Shown here one piece after another: positions 16,707 to 25,670 of a DNA stretch of 48,225 nt (position 1 is its first letter; each line of letters begins with the position of its first letter). The position numbers and the translations under genes are program-made. Source of the DNA: Flavobacteriales bacterium (GTDB lineage: Bacteria; Bacteroidota; Bacteroidia; Flavobacteriales_C; GCA-002722245); the NCBI GenBank assembly GCA_023251095.1, contig JAHEZL010000004.1, positions 1 through 48,225 of the forward strand, read 5' to 3'. The notes below the pieces were generated by a model. The model was not told the DNA's origin, ran no database searches, and was given only the letters and a program-made list of their open reading frames with translations.

Positions 16707-19700
16707 TTACGGTATCAAACTCGAAGGAGCTTTTCCGAAATGCTCACTAAATCGTTTGGTGAAATGCGAGTGTTGTTTGAAGCCTACTTTCCATGAAACT
16801 TCGCTCACTGTATATTTTCCTGTAGATAATAATTCAGCGGCTTTGCGCAGGCGTATAATGTATATGAAATCAATAACGGAGTAGCCTGTGTGTTCGGCTA
16901 CCATGGCGTATAATTTAGTTCTGCTGATGCCAACAGTTTGTGCGAGAAGGGCAGGAGTGAGGTCCACATTTTCCAGATGTGTTTCAATACCTGCGATTAG
17001 TTTTCCTACAAATTCATTGGCAACGTTGATGGCCGCATTTTCAGTGTTGGTTACCGGACCTAGGTTTTTCCAGAGTTGTTTTATTTTTTCAATTTGCTGT
17101 AAAATATTGCGCACTTTAATTTGCAATATATCCATGTTGAAGGGTTTGGAAATATAATCATCGGCACCGAATTCCAGGCCCGACAACATACTTTCTTCCG
17201 ATGTTTTTGCGGTGAGCAATATCAATGGTGTGGCCGATAATTCTTCATTAGTTTTAATGGCTTTGCACAATTCAAAGCCGTCCATTTCGGGCATCATTAC
17301 ATCGCTGATGATCAGGTCGGGTCGGTGTTCCAAGGCCACTGCTAAAGCCAGTTTTCCGTTTTCTGCTTCCAGGATGTGGTAGCTGTTTTCCAGTTCGCCT
17401 TTGAGGAAGGAGCGGATGTCGTTGTTATCGTCGACAATTAAAATTTTGTAATTCGTTTTTGCAGAAATATTTTTCACCGTTGCCGGAGTGTATTGAATCG
17501 GTTCAAATATTTCAGCAACTTTCTTTTCAGAAATTTCATTGTGCTCATAAGCTTCTTTATGAATAGGGATGATGATGGTGAAGGTAGTTCCTTCCCCATT
17601 TTCAGAAGCAACGGAGATCGTTCCTTTGTGCAGTGCAATCAGGCTTTTCACCAAGGAGAGTCCGATGCCGATGCCTTCAATATTAGGATTTGCTTTTGAT
17701 TGATAAAACTCATTAAATATTTTTTCCTGTTCATTTTTTGGAATTCCCGGTCCCGAATCACTCACGGTGACTTTAATGTTTTGGTCGCCGTTGATACTTT
17801 CAATTTCCAGTTTTACTTTTCCGTTTTGAGGCGTATATTTTACAGCGTTGGACAACAGATTCATTAAAACTTTTTCCATTTTATCTTCATCAAACCAGGC
17901 GTAAACAGATTTGTTGTGAGTAATCACTTCAAAAGCGATATTGCGTGTTTGCGCCTGAAAACGGAAGGAATCAACGATGGGTTGAAGGAATAAAAGAAAA
18001 TCCTGATGACTGATTTTTAAATCCTGATTTTGCGTTTGAATTTTTCGGAACAGTAAAATTTCATCAATGTATTTTCTCAGTCGCAAAGTATTTTGCTTCA
18101 TCAGGCCGTAAAGATTTTGTCGCTCCTCATTTTTATCTTCCCTGATCAATTTATCAATAGGCCCTTGAATTAATGTTAACGGCGTTTTGAATTCATGAGA
18201 TACATTGGTGTAAAATTCCATTTTTGCGCCAATGAGTTCTTCTTGTTTTTCAACTGCAGCTTTTTGTAGTTCCACTTCCTGTTTTAATTTCAGTTGTTTT
18301 AAAGTGATGTAGCGGTATAACCACAACAGGAAAATAAAAATACAGAGATAGAAAAAGTAAGCGAAGTTGCTTCTCCACCACGGAGGAAGAATGGTGATGA
18401 GCATTATTTTTTCTTTGCCGATGTTGAAGCCGTTTCTGTTTTTTGCTTTTACGCGGAAAGTGTAGTTGCCCGGCGCAAGGTGAGTGTAAGTCACCAATCG
18501 GTTGCCGGCAGTGGTGTGCAGCCATTCGTTGTTGAAGCCGTCCATTTTGTAACTGTACTCCAATCCGTTGGGATCTTCATAATAAATAGCTGAAAGCAAA
18601 AAGGAAATAACATTTTCTTCGTATTCAAATTCAATGTGTTTTAAATCATTAACGGGAGCCGATAAAATCAAGCGGTTGTTAATGGTGTCGCCGGGAAGAA
18701 CGAGTTGATTGAACAAACGCAATTCGGAAATTTGTGCTTCCAGTTTATTGTTGCTGGCCTGAATATTTTTAGGATCAAAATAAATTAAACGATTGATACC
18801 TCCGAAAAAAATTAAGCCGGAAGAAGTAGTGCAGGCACTTTTTTCGCAAAAGAAATTAATGGGTAAATCGGCAAAGGGGTAGTTGATAAAAGTGTTGTTG
18901 CGCACGTTCAGCATAGAAATCCCGCCATTGGAAGTGAGCCATATATTTCCGCTTTGATCCTCTGTCAGCGCGTGAATGGTGTTGTTGATGAGTCCGTGAC
19001 GGGTAGAGTAATTTTTGAAAAAATATAAATTTTCATCGGTGTTAGTATTGCTGAGCTGATGCAAACCTTTTGCGGTGGCAAACCATATTTTTCCCGATTT
19101 GTCTTCAAGGATCTGTGTGATGGTATTATCTTTCAAAGCTCCTATAGCCGTGTCATTGGCTAGAAAAGTGAAAATTTTATTTTTTGCTTTGTTGTATTTG
19201 CTGAGTCCCCAAACAGTACCTATCCAGATATTTCCCTGCTTATCTTTTGCTAAACTGCGCACCCAATTGCTGGCAATGGTACCTGATGCGGAAGGATCGT
19301 GACGCAAAGTTTTAATGCTGTAGTCATTCGGATTGATAATTTTTATTCCATCTCCTTCGGTGGCGATCCATATATTTTTATCATCGTCTTCCAGAATCGC
19401 CATGGTTTGATTTCCCGAATTGTAATTTTTATCGGGAGGAGCAAACGCGAAAGTTTTACTTTTTTTAGTTGCAGGATCATACATGTGAACACCTGCGTTG
19501 GCCGAGCCTATCCATAATTTTCCTGATGAGTGTTTGAATAAAAAACAAAGTTCGTGACTTTGGATATTATAGGGAGCTTCGCCCACATTATAACTGGAAA
19601 ATTTTTTATTTGCCGGATCAAAAGTGATCAGGCCTCTTTCACCGCTGGCGATTAAAATATTTTTTCCATCCTGAATAATGGCGTTTACATAACCTAAGTT

Positions 19701-20777
19701 TTTATCCGACGAGGGAAGCATGTCTTTCACCACCGAAAAACCCGACGCATTTTTTTGAATGTAAATGAGTCCTTCGCGGTAAGTGCCTATCCATAAATTC
19801 CCTTCTTTGTCTTCCAGAATGTAGCGTGTGCCATAGTTTACCAGCGATTTGGAAGAGAAAAAAGTATTGTCGGTGCTTAAACTGAAACCATTGTTTTTGT
19901 ATGAAAACAAACCCGATTCATTGCCTAAATAAATTTCATTTCTGCTTGATTTTAATCCGCACAACACATTGTTGAGGCGGTATTTTTGCGAGCGATGGTC
20001 TTCAATATCCAGCGGGTGAAATTCATCTTTTTGAAGATTTAAATTTCCGGCACCTTTTCCATAAGAACCCACCCATATGGTTTGGTTTTCTTCTTTTGCC
20101 AGAAAACTAATGTTGCATTGATGCAATGCGTTGAGATGTGTTATTTTGTTTGTGGGAAGATCCAAAAGATCCAATCCGCCATCAGAACTTCCGATGAGGA
20201 TTTCAAAAGGATTTAATCTTAAAACATGATTGATTATTTTTCCTGAACCGGCAGGTTGTTTAAAGGTGTGAACAATTTTATCGTTGAGATTTACCTGAAT
20301 TAAACCATTGCCGATGCAGGTCCAGAGGTCGTTGATGCCATCGAGGGAAAACATGGTAAAGCGATTTTGATCGCTGTTTTTTTCCGACAAAACATATCCA
20401 TCATTTTTTTTATTGATGAAATAATTGGTGAAAGTATTATTAGATGCATTATATCGGCTGATGGAAGTGCTTGTTCCAACCCATAGTGTGCCTGTGGTAT
20501 CTTCTTTAATAAAAAGAATTTTGTTGTGATTGATGGAGCTAGCTTTGCCCGGTTCGTTGCGGAAAACACGGAAAGTATAACCGTCGAAAAGATTGAGTCC
20601 GTCATCGGTACCTATCCATATATATCCCGATTTGTTCTGATAAATAGAATTGATAGTATTGCTGGAGAGTCCGTTGTTAACGGTATAATAATGCGTTGCA
20701 TAATTGGAAAATCCATGAATGGATAGTCCGATACACAATACAAAAAACAGCATTTTGAATGCGTGTGTAAATCTCAT
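16707..20777 (-). CDS. Hybrid two-component system regulator (HTCS)
   Basis: A 1356-residue one-protein two-component system. After a signal/anchor come two periplasmic beta-propellers with recurring IWIGT-type Reg_prop repeats (about residues 30-720), then a Y_Y_Y domain (about 725-795, YSYKMDGFNNEW). A transmembrane helix (about 800-821) is followed by HisKA with phosphoacceptor H861 (NVSHEFKTPL) and an HATPase domain (NLLSNAVKYTP, DSGPGIP, GIGIGLSLVK). The receiver has phosphoacceptor D1159 (ISDVMMPEMDG), and a C-terminal AraC-type HTH ends the protein. Family members sense oligosaccharides in the periplasm and activate polysaccharide-degradation genes. Its position upstream of the GH5 pair suggests it controls them. 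Confidence 0.96.
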   Translation of the reverse strand: MRFTHAFKMLFFVLCIGLSIHGFSNYATHYYTVNNGLSSNTINSIYQNKSGYIWIGTDDGLNLFDGYTFRVFRNEPGKASSINHNKILFIKEDTTGTLWVGTSTSISRYNASNNTFTNYFINKKNDGYVLSEKNSDQNRFTMFSLDGINDLWTCIGNGLIQVNLNDKIVHTFKQPAGSGKIINHVLRLNPFEILIGSSDGGLDLLDLPTNKITHLNALHQCNISFLAKEENQTIWVGSYGKGAGNLNLQKDEFHPLDIEDHRSQKYRLNNVLCGLKSSRNEIYLGNESGLFSYKNNGFSLSTDNTFFSSKSLVNYGTRYILEDKEGNLWIGTYREGLIYIQKNASGFSVVKDMLPSSDKNLGYVNAIIQDGKNILIASGERGLITFDPANKKFSSYNVGEAPYNIQSHELCFLFKHSSGKLWIGSANAGVHMYDPATKKSKTFAFAPPDKNYNSGNQTMAILEDDDKNIWIATEGDGIKIINPNDYSIKTLRHDPSASGTIASNWVRSLAKDKQGNIWIGTVWGLSKYNKAKNKIFTFLANDTAIGALKDNTITQILEDKSGKIWFATAKGLHQLSNTNTDENLYFFKNYSTRHGLINNTIHALTEDQSGNIWLTSNGGISMLNVRNNTFINYPFADLPINFFCEKSACTTSSGLIFFGGINRLIYFDPKNIQASNNKLEAQISELRLFNQLVLPGDTINNRLILSAPVNDLKHIEFEYEENVISFLLSAIYYEDPNGLEYSYKMDGFNNEWLHTTAGNRLVTYTHLAPGNYTFRVKAKNRNGFNIGKEKIMLITILPPWWRSNFAYFFYLCIFIFLLWLYRYITLKQLKLKQEVELQKAAVEKQEELIGAKMEFYTNVSHEFKTPLTLIQGPIDKLIREDKNEERQNLYGLMKQNTLRLRKYIDEILLFRKIQTQNQDLKISHQDFLLFLQPIVDSFRFQAQTRNIAFEVITHNKSVYAWFDEDKMEKVLMNLLSNAVKYTPQNGKVKLEIESINGDQNIKVTVSDSGPGIPKNEQEKIFNEFYQSKANPNIEGIGIGLSLVKSLIALHKGTISVASENGEGTTFTIIIPIHKEAYEHNEISEKKVAEIFEPIQYTPATVKNISAKTNYKILIVDDNNDIRSFLKGELENSYHILEAENGKLALAVALEHRPDLIISDVMMPEMDGFELCKAIKTNEELSATPLILLTAKTSEESMLSGLEFGADDYISKPFNMDILQIKVRNILQQIEKIKQLWKNLGPVTNTENAAINVANEFVGKLIAGIETHLENVDLTPALLAQTVGISRTKLYAMVAEHTGYSVIDFIYIIRLRKAAELLSTGKYTVSEVSWKVGFKQHSHFTKRFSEHFGKAPSSLIP

Positions 20778-20797
20778 TAGTGCCCGTAAGAATAAGG

Positions 20798-21937
20798 TTA
20801 TTCCTTTCCTAATATAGAATTAATATCCATTAGAGGCACGGTTTTCCCTATTTTTTTCTGGATGATTTTAAAATGGTGTTCATCTTCGGGAGCGATGAAG
20901 GAAATGGCTTCTCCCGGAGATTCGGCGCGGCCCGTGCGTCCGATACGGTGTATGTAGTCTTTGGGTGAGCGGGGCAATTCATAGTTGATGACGAAGGGCA
21001 AAAATTTAATATCGATACCGCGTGAAATTAAATCGGTGGCCACCAAAACTGTTATTGTTCCTGCTTTAAATTGTTTGAGGGCTTCGGTTCGTGCGCCCTG
21101 ACTTTTTTTGCTGTGGATGGCTTGTGCGTTGAGTCCGTGTTTACGTAATTTATCCGCAACGTGATCGGCTTTGTAAGTAGAAGAAGTAAAAACCAAAACC
21201 TGTTTCATTTCTTTGCTTTTGATCAAATGGCGCAGCAGCGGACCTTTTCCTGCGTCGTCAACAGCGTAAGCGGTTTGGGTAATGAGATCAATATTTTCTT
21301 TTTCTTCTTCAATTTTAATCACCAGTGGATCATGCAAAACCAGTTGGGTGATATTATTCACGTCGGCATTTAATGTTGCCGAGAACAATAAATTTTGTCG
21401 TTTTTTAGGCAGCAGTGCAAGTATTTTATTTACTTCCTCTTTAAATCCGAGGTCGAGCATTTTATCTGCTTCGTCCAGTACTAAAGTATCAATGGCTGAT
21501 AATTTAACGGCGTTAGATTCTAACAGTTCTATGAGTCTTCCAGGAGTAGCCACTAAAACGTGTACGCCTTGCAGGGCCATCATTTGTGGGTTAATAGAAA
21601 CTCCGCCATACACTGCAAATGATTTTATTTTTTCGGGAAGAGACAAACTAAAAGAGTGAAATACTTCTTGTACCTGAACCGCCAATTCACGTGTGGGCAC
21701 TAAAACCAAAACATCTACGTGTCGGTTTTTTGACAATACTTTATCTTGTAAGTTGCTAAGAATGGGCAAAACATAACTCGCGGTTTTTCCCGAGCCGGTT
21801 TGCGCAATTCCCAAAACATCTTTCTTTTTTAAAATAGCAGGGATGGCTTGTTCCTGAATAGGGTAGGGCTCTGTGTAGTTTTGAGCAGCCAGAGCTTTTA
21901 ATAAATATGTTGGTAAACCTAAAGAGGAAAAAGACAT
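20798..21937 (-). CDS. DEAD-box ATP-dependent RNA helicase (RhlE-like)
   Basis: A 379-residue RNA helicase core. It has an N-terminal Q-motif region (YTEPYPIQEQAIP), Walker A AQTGSGKT, PTRELA, the DEAD box at residues 155-158, SATL, and in the second RecA domain ATDLISRGID and HRIGRTGRA. It lacks the long basic C-terminal extension of many RhlE/DeaD proteins, ending soon after the core. Likely roles are RNA remodelling in ribosome assembly, decay or cold response. It is 20 nt upstream of the HTCS gene on the same strand; read-through is possible but a functional link is doubtful. Confidence 0.94.
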   Translation of the reverse strand: MSFSSLGLPTYLLKALAAQNYTEPYPIQEQAIPAILKKKDVLGIAQTGSGKTASYVLPILSNLQDKVLSKNRHVDVLVLVPTRELAVQVQEVFHSFSLSLPEKIKSFAVYGGVSINPQMMALQGVHVLVATPGRLIELLESNAVKLSAIDTLVLDEADKMLDLGFKEEVNKILALLPKKRQNLLFSATLNADVNNITQLVLHDPLVIKIEEEKENIDLITQTAYAVDDAGKGPLLRHLIKSKEMKQVLVFTSSTYKADHVADKLRKHGLNAQAIHSKKSQGARTEALKQFKAGTITVLVATDLISRGIDIKFLPFVINYELPRSPKDYIHRIGRTGRAESPGEAISFIAPEDEHHFKIIQKKIGKTVPLMDINSILGKE

Positions 21938-22009
21938 AGTGGATCTTATAATTTATTAAAGATAGAAAACTTTTAATGCCTATATTTATTCCATCCATAA
22001 AAGCAAAAT

Positions 22010-23161
22010 ATGTCCTACAACATAAAAAGTGTTTCTTTCGACAGTGTTGTTCTTAAGCGAGAAAGAACAAGGCTTGGCACTGCGCTGTTTACAGGAGTAG
22101 GATTGGTTTTTATATGTGTAGGCATTTTTCTTTTTGTGGTGGTTGACGATGAAGAAAGTCCGCTTAACTTCTTTAAGTTCATTACCATTATCATGGGTAG
22201 TATTAGTTTTTTTGCCGGACTCAATTACTCCAAACAAATAAAAAAAACAATTCCGAAGTGGGTTATCTTCAACAATCAAAAAGGATATATTCAGGTTCAG
22301 CTGGCCGATGATCCCTTGGTTTCCGGGTATATTCCTTATGAAGAGATCAGTCATTTTTATGTGAACATGGAGTCGGAATACAGCTCCACCAATACCCGTA
22401 GCGGTAACAACAGAGTATACAGTTACCACGTTATTTTGCGCAAAAAAGATGAAGGCTATTGGTACCTCTACAAATCATCTTCGGAAAAACAGGCCAATAA
22501 AGTATTGGATGCGTTGGTTAAAAATGTGAAGCTCGACAGGCATTCTGTCAATTTGCCTAAACCATGGTTGTCGGATAAAATTCAAAAAGAAAGTACGCAC
22601 AGCAAAAATACCATCCGCTGGAAAAATACGGTGAGTATATGGAGTTTGGTTTTTTTAATAGGCTTCGTAATTTTGTTTTTTAGCGCAGGAAAATTCATTC
22701 TGGGTTCTTTCATGGAATTTAAATTGGATGATGGTTTTGTGTATGTGGTTGCCGGATTTATTGGCTTTGTTTTTTTGCTGGTGATGTTCATGACGATAAA
22801 AAAAATGGTAAAAGATTTCCGTACTTTTTATACTTTCTCTATCACCAAAGACACTTTTATTTATGAAGAGGAAGATACTCATGGTACTGTGAAGAAAACG
22901 GAAAGTGTTTCTTTGACAGATATAGGGGGCATTTCATTTTCTTTTAATCCTTCCAAGGGCTATCAAACGTCGGGAAGTTTATATGTGAAGAGGAAAAAGG
23001 ACGATAAAAAAGAGGAAACTCCAATTGATGAGATAAAAAAAATATTGGGGGGAGATGGATTATCGCTGGATTTATCCGACTTAAATGTGGTTGAAAAACT
23101 AGAGCTCGACAGATGGATAAAAAATACAATTAAGGAGAGATCAGGGATTGAAGTGTTGTGA
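22010..23161 (+). CDS. Hypothetical membrane protein with four predicted helices
   Basis: A 383-residue protein that I do not recognise. Two hydrophobic helices lie near residues 26-47 and 53-71, then a soluble domain of about 130 residues with PH-like alternation (VIFNNQKGYIQVQL, ISHFYVNMES, YSYHVILRKKDEGYWYLY). Another helix pair follows (about 208-230 and 240-263), then a second soluble domain (YTFSITKDTFIYEEED, SVSLTDIGGISFSF). The two halves look alike in layout: helix pair, then a PH-like domain. It is divergent from the helicase and is followed 18 nt later by a small secreted-protein gene, probably cotranscribed. Confidence 0.75.
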   Translation: MSYNIKSVSFDSVVLKRERTRLGTALFTGVGLVFICVGIFLFVVVDDEESPLNFFKFITIIMGSISFFAGLNYSKQIKKTIPKWVIFNNQKGYIQVQLADDPLVSGYIPYEEISHFYVNMESEYSSTNTRSGNNRVYSYHVILRKKDEGYWYLYKSSSEKQANKVLDALVKNVKLDRHSVNLPKPWLSDKIQKESTHSKNTIRWKNTVSIWSLVFLIGFVILFFSAGKFILGSFMEFKLDDGFVYVVAGFIGFVFLLVMFMTIKKMVKDFRTFYTFSITKDTFIYEEEDTHGTVKKTESVSLTDIGGISFSFNPSKGYQTSGSLYVKRKKDDKKEETPIDEIKKILGGDGLSLDLSDLNVVEKLELDRWIKNTIKERSGIEVL

Positions 23162-23179
23162 TTTTTTTTATAAAACGAA

Positions 23180-23572
23180 ATGAAAAAACATTTTCTTTTT
23201 ATTACAATGATTTTGATTTGCTGCTTTGCCAAAGCACAAATGTTATGTGATAGCGCTGAGCTAAAATCGCTGGACCAAATAAATTTCAGCGAAATAATTT
23301 ATACGAAATGTGATACCACAATTAATGGAGTTAGATATAGCCATCAGGCGAGTTGCTCAAAAAACAAAATGAAAATATTTGGTCATATCGACAAAAGAAA
23401 GAGGAGGCAAGGTGAGTGGGTGGTATATGATCAGGAAGGTTTTTTATTTGCAACAGGAAAATTTAAAAACAACAAAAAAACCGGATGGTGGCAATACAAT
23501 GGCTGTTGCAGAACACTTTATAAAAGTGACAAGATAAAAAGTAGGGTGTGCGTCACGTTTTCATACAATTAA
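23180..23572 (+). CDS. Small secreted protein with MORN-like segment
   Basis: A 130-residue protein with a signal peptide (MKKHFLFITMILICCFAKAQ). Near residues 72-112 is a short toxin-antitoxin-like/MORN-type pattern (GEWVVYDQEGFLFATGKFKN then KKTGWWQY), as seen in exported Bacteroidota proteins. There are six cysteines after the signal peptide (three between residues 24 and 54, CC at about 112-113, and one near the C-terminus), which could form disulfides. It lies 18 nt after the four-helix membrane protein gene. The function is unknown. Confidence 0.7.
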   Translation: MKKHFLFITMILICCFAKAQMLCDSAELKSLDQINFSEIIYTKCDTTINGVRYSHQASCSKNKMKIFGHIDKRKRRQGEWVVYDQEGFLFATGKFKNNKKTGWWQYNGCCRTLYKSDKIKSRVCVTFSYN

Positions 23573-23643
23573 GGCTGCTCAGTATTTTTCGGTATTGACT
23601 CGCATATATAACTTTCCTTATTTTCACGGCTGATTTACAACTT

Positions 23644-24051
23644 ATGATCTATTACGACTTTAATCAGGACGAGGGAATCCTCTTGGTATTGATGGAAGGG
23701 GCCATTACTACTGAGGATATTTTACGTAACATGGATTTCATCACTGAAACCACCGGAATTCCCCGTAATCTTAAATTGGTGACCGATTTCAGAAATGCTG
23801 ATTTTGTTTCTCCGACCTCCGACATGGAAGTTATTTTGAAATATTCAGCTGAAAAAAGCAAAGAGTTCACTTTCATTAAAGAAGCCTTCATTACGGCTAC
23901 TCCTAAAAGTACTGCTTTGGCAATGATTTATGCCAAGGAAACCAATCAATCTTCAAGTTATAAATTCAAGGTGTTTTCTACTTTGGAATCGGCATTGATC
24001 TGGATAAATGACTTGGATTTAGTGACTTTCAGAGAAGTATCCTTTAATTAA
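23644..24051 (+). CDS. STAS/SpoIIAA-like small protein
   Basis: A 135-residue cytosolic protein without signal or membrane segments. The opening strand-strand-helix pattern (IYYDFNQDEGILLVLMEGAI, then TTEDILRNMDFI), the central LKLVTDFRNADF and the later EAFITATPKSTALAMIYA and KVFSTLESALIWI fit SpoIIAA/STAS-like domain proteins common in this phylum. These bind ligands or partner proteins; the specific role is unknown. Its 3' end overlaps the convergent DUF1801 gene by 8 nt. Confidence 0.7.
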   Translation: MIYYDFNQDEGILLVLMEGAITTEDILRNMDFITETTGIPRNLKLVTDFRNADFVSPTSDMEVILKYSAEKSKEFTFIKEAFITATPKSTALAMIYAKETNQSSSYKFKVFSTLESALIWINDLDLVTFREVSFN

Positions 24052-24445
24052 GATACTCTAATTTTTTCCACAGCTGTATTCCTTTTTTTAAAATCGCCTG
24101 TAATTCTTTTTCATTCACTTGTTCTTCCTTTTTAAAATGAAAACAGGTTTTCCCTTTCAAACATTTCCAAAGGTTTGGCGCATGATCAGTGAAAGCATCT
24201 TCTTGCATGTATGCGGGAAAAAAATAAAAAACCACAGAATCTTTTCGTTGTTCAACAGATACGAAATACATACCGGGAACAATTTCTTTTTTGTGGCCGT
24301 AAGGAACGGGTTTGTTGCCGATGATGGTTACAGATTTGCCTTCGGTGAATTTATCCAATACCATAGGCGGACAAATTTTATCGAACTGATTTTTCAGTTT
24401 ATTGAAAATGATTTTTCGAGTTTCGTCGGTGATAGCCATAATCAT
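24044..24445 (-). CDS. DUF1801-like domain protein
   Basis: A 133-residue cytosolic protein. GMYFVSVEQRKDSVVFYFFP, LWKCLKGKTCFHFKK and the C-terminal helix (ELQAILKKGIQLWKKL) match the DUF1801/YdhG-like pattern of a strand pair, an L(K)GKxCF motif and a terminal helix. The biochemical role is unknown. The outer ATG at 24443-24445 lies 4 nt after the stop of the methyltransferase gene, so translation is probably coupled; a second ATG two codons later is also possible. It overlaps the convergent STAS-like gene by 8 nt. Confidence 0.75.
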   Translation of the reverse strand: MIMAITDETRKIIFNKLKNQFDKICPPMVLDKFTEGKSVTIIGNKPVPYGHKKEIVPGMYFVSVEQRKDSVVFYFFPAYMQEDAFTDHAPNLWKCLKGKTCFHFKKEEQVNEKELQAILKKGIQLWKKLEYLN

Positions 24446-24449
24446 TTAT

Positions 24450-25658
24450 TTATTCTACTTCCAGCACCAATCCTTTCAAATATGAACTCTCCTGATGAAA
24501 AATATTTATTGGGTGATCGGCCGGTTGTGATAGCTGATGCATCACTCTTACTTTTTTTCCGGCGAGAATTGCAGCCGATAAAATGGTGCCGTAAAATAAT
24601 GGCATATCAATCGCTTGCGAACAAGAAAAAGTAAACAGTATGCTTCCTGATTTCATTTGCTTGAGCGCCGTCATGTTTAATCTTTTGTAGCCCTGAACAG
24701 CATTGTGTTTCACGCTGTGGTGTTTTGCAAAGGCAGGCGGATCTAAAACAACAACATCGTAAATGGAGCAATCATTTTTTTCAAGGAAATCGAAAGTGTC
24801 TTCCGTGAATGATTTGTGTTCACCTGAAGTTGGATTGAGTGCAATATTTTTGTCGGTTAAATCCATTGCGCGTGCCGATGCATCCACGCTGTGAACTAAA
24901 GTAGCTCCTGCTTTTAAAGCGTAAACAGAAAATCCTCCCGAGTAGCAAAAAGTGTTGAGTACATTTTTTCCTTTGGAGTATTTTCCTAACAAAAATCTGT
25001 TTTCGCGTTGATCAATAAAGAAGCCCGTTTTTTGTCCGTCCTCCCAGCTGATGTTAAACGTATTGCCATATTCCAAAGCGTGATGGGTAGGTTCGGCATC
25101 TTTTAATAAATAGCCGTTTTCAATATTTTGCGCGTATTCTTTTGGAAGTGTTTCTTTACTTTTTTGGAAAATGCATTTAAGCGAATCTCCTAAAGAAAGT
25201 TGTAAAGCAGTTTTTATGTTTTCCAAAGCTTTGTACATTCCAACGGAGTGGGCCTGAATCACGGCAGTGTTGCCGTAAACGTCGATGATTAATCCCGGCA
25301 ATAAATCTCCTTCGGCGTGAACGAGGCGATAGATGTTGGTTTCAGCGTTGAGCACTCCGATTTTTTTACGGTAGTCCACTGCATTCTGAATTCTTTTGTT
25401 CCAGAAATTCTGATCGATCGCTTCTTCTTCAAAAGTGATGATGCGTATGGCAATGGAAGCATGAGTAGAGTAGTGGCCTGTTCCAAGATATTCATCTTTG
25501 TTGGAATATACAGTTACGATGTCACCTTCCTGAGGTTCCACTTCACGGCCGTCGCTATGCTGTCGCGTTTTTTTTATTGCACCTGAAAATACCCATGGAT
25601 GAAAGCGCTTTGGTGAAGCGTCTTTGCCCGAACCTAAAATTGTTTTGAAATCTGTCAT
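24450..25658 (-). CDS. Class I SAM-dependent rRNA methyltransferase (RlmI-like)
   Basis: A 402-residue PUA plus methyltransferase protein. The N-terminal PUA domain (about residues 1-85: RFHPWVFSGAI, EGDIVTVYSNKDEYLGTGHYS) is followed by an RlmI-type central domain (GLIIDVYGNTAVIQAHS). The SAM-binding motif is VLNTFCYSGGFSVYALKAGA and the catalytic motif is VVLDPPAFAK, with a late SCSQAID motif carrying a conserved Cys. RlmI methylates C1962 of 23S rRNA in E. coli; the same target is inferred here. It starts 12 nt after the TonB receptor stop and is followed by the DUF1801 gene. Confidence 0.93.
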   Translation of the reverse strand: MTDFKTILGSGKDASPKRFHPWVFSGAIKKTRQHSDGREVEPQEGDIVTVYSNKDEYLGTGHYSTHASIAIRIITFEEEAIDQNFWNKRIQNAVDYRKKIGVLNAETNIYRLVHAEGDLLPGLIIDVYGNTAVIQAHSVGMYKALENIKTALQLSLGDSLKCIFQKSKETLPKEYAQNIENGYLLKDAEPTHHALEYGNTFNISWEDGQKTGFFIDQRENRFLLGKYSKGKNVLNTFCYSGGFSVYALKAGATLVHSVDASARAMDLTDKNIALNPTSGEHKSFTEDTFDFLEKNDCSIYDVVVLDPPAFAKHHSVKHNAVQGYKRLNMTALKQMKSGSILFTFSCSQAIDMPLFYGTILSAAILAGKKVRVMHQLSQPADHPINIFHQESSYLKGLVLEVE

Positions 25659-25670
25659 GCTGCAAATGTA

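Noticed and set aside
24119-24634. 171-residue plus-strand open frame
   Set aside because: Antisense to the DUF1801 and RlmI-like genes, and Phe-rich as expected for a shadow.
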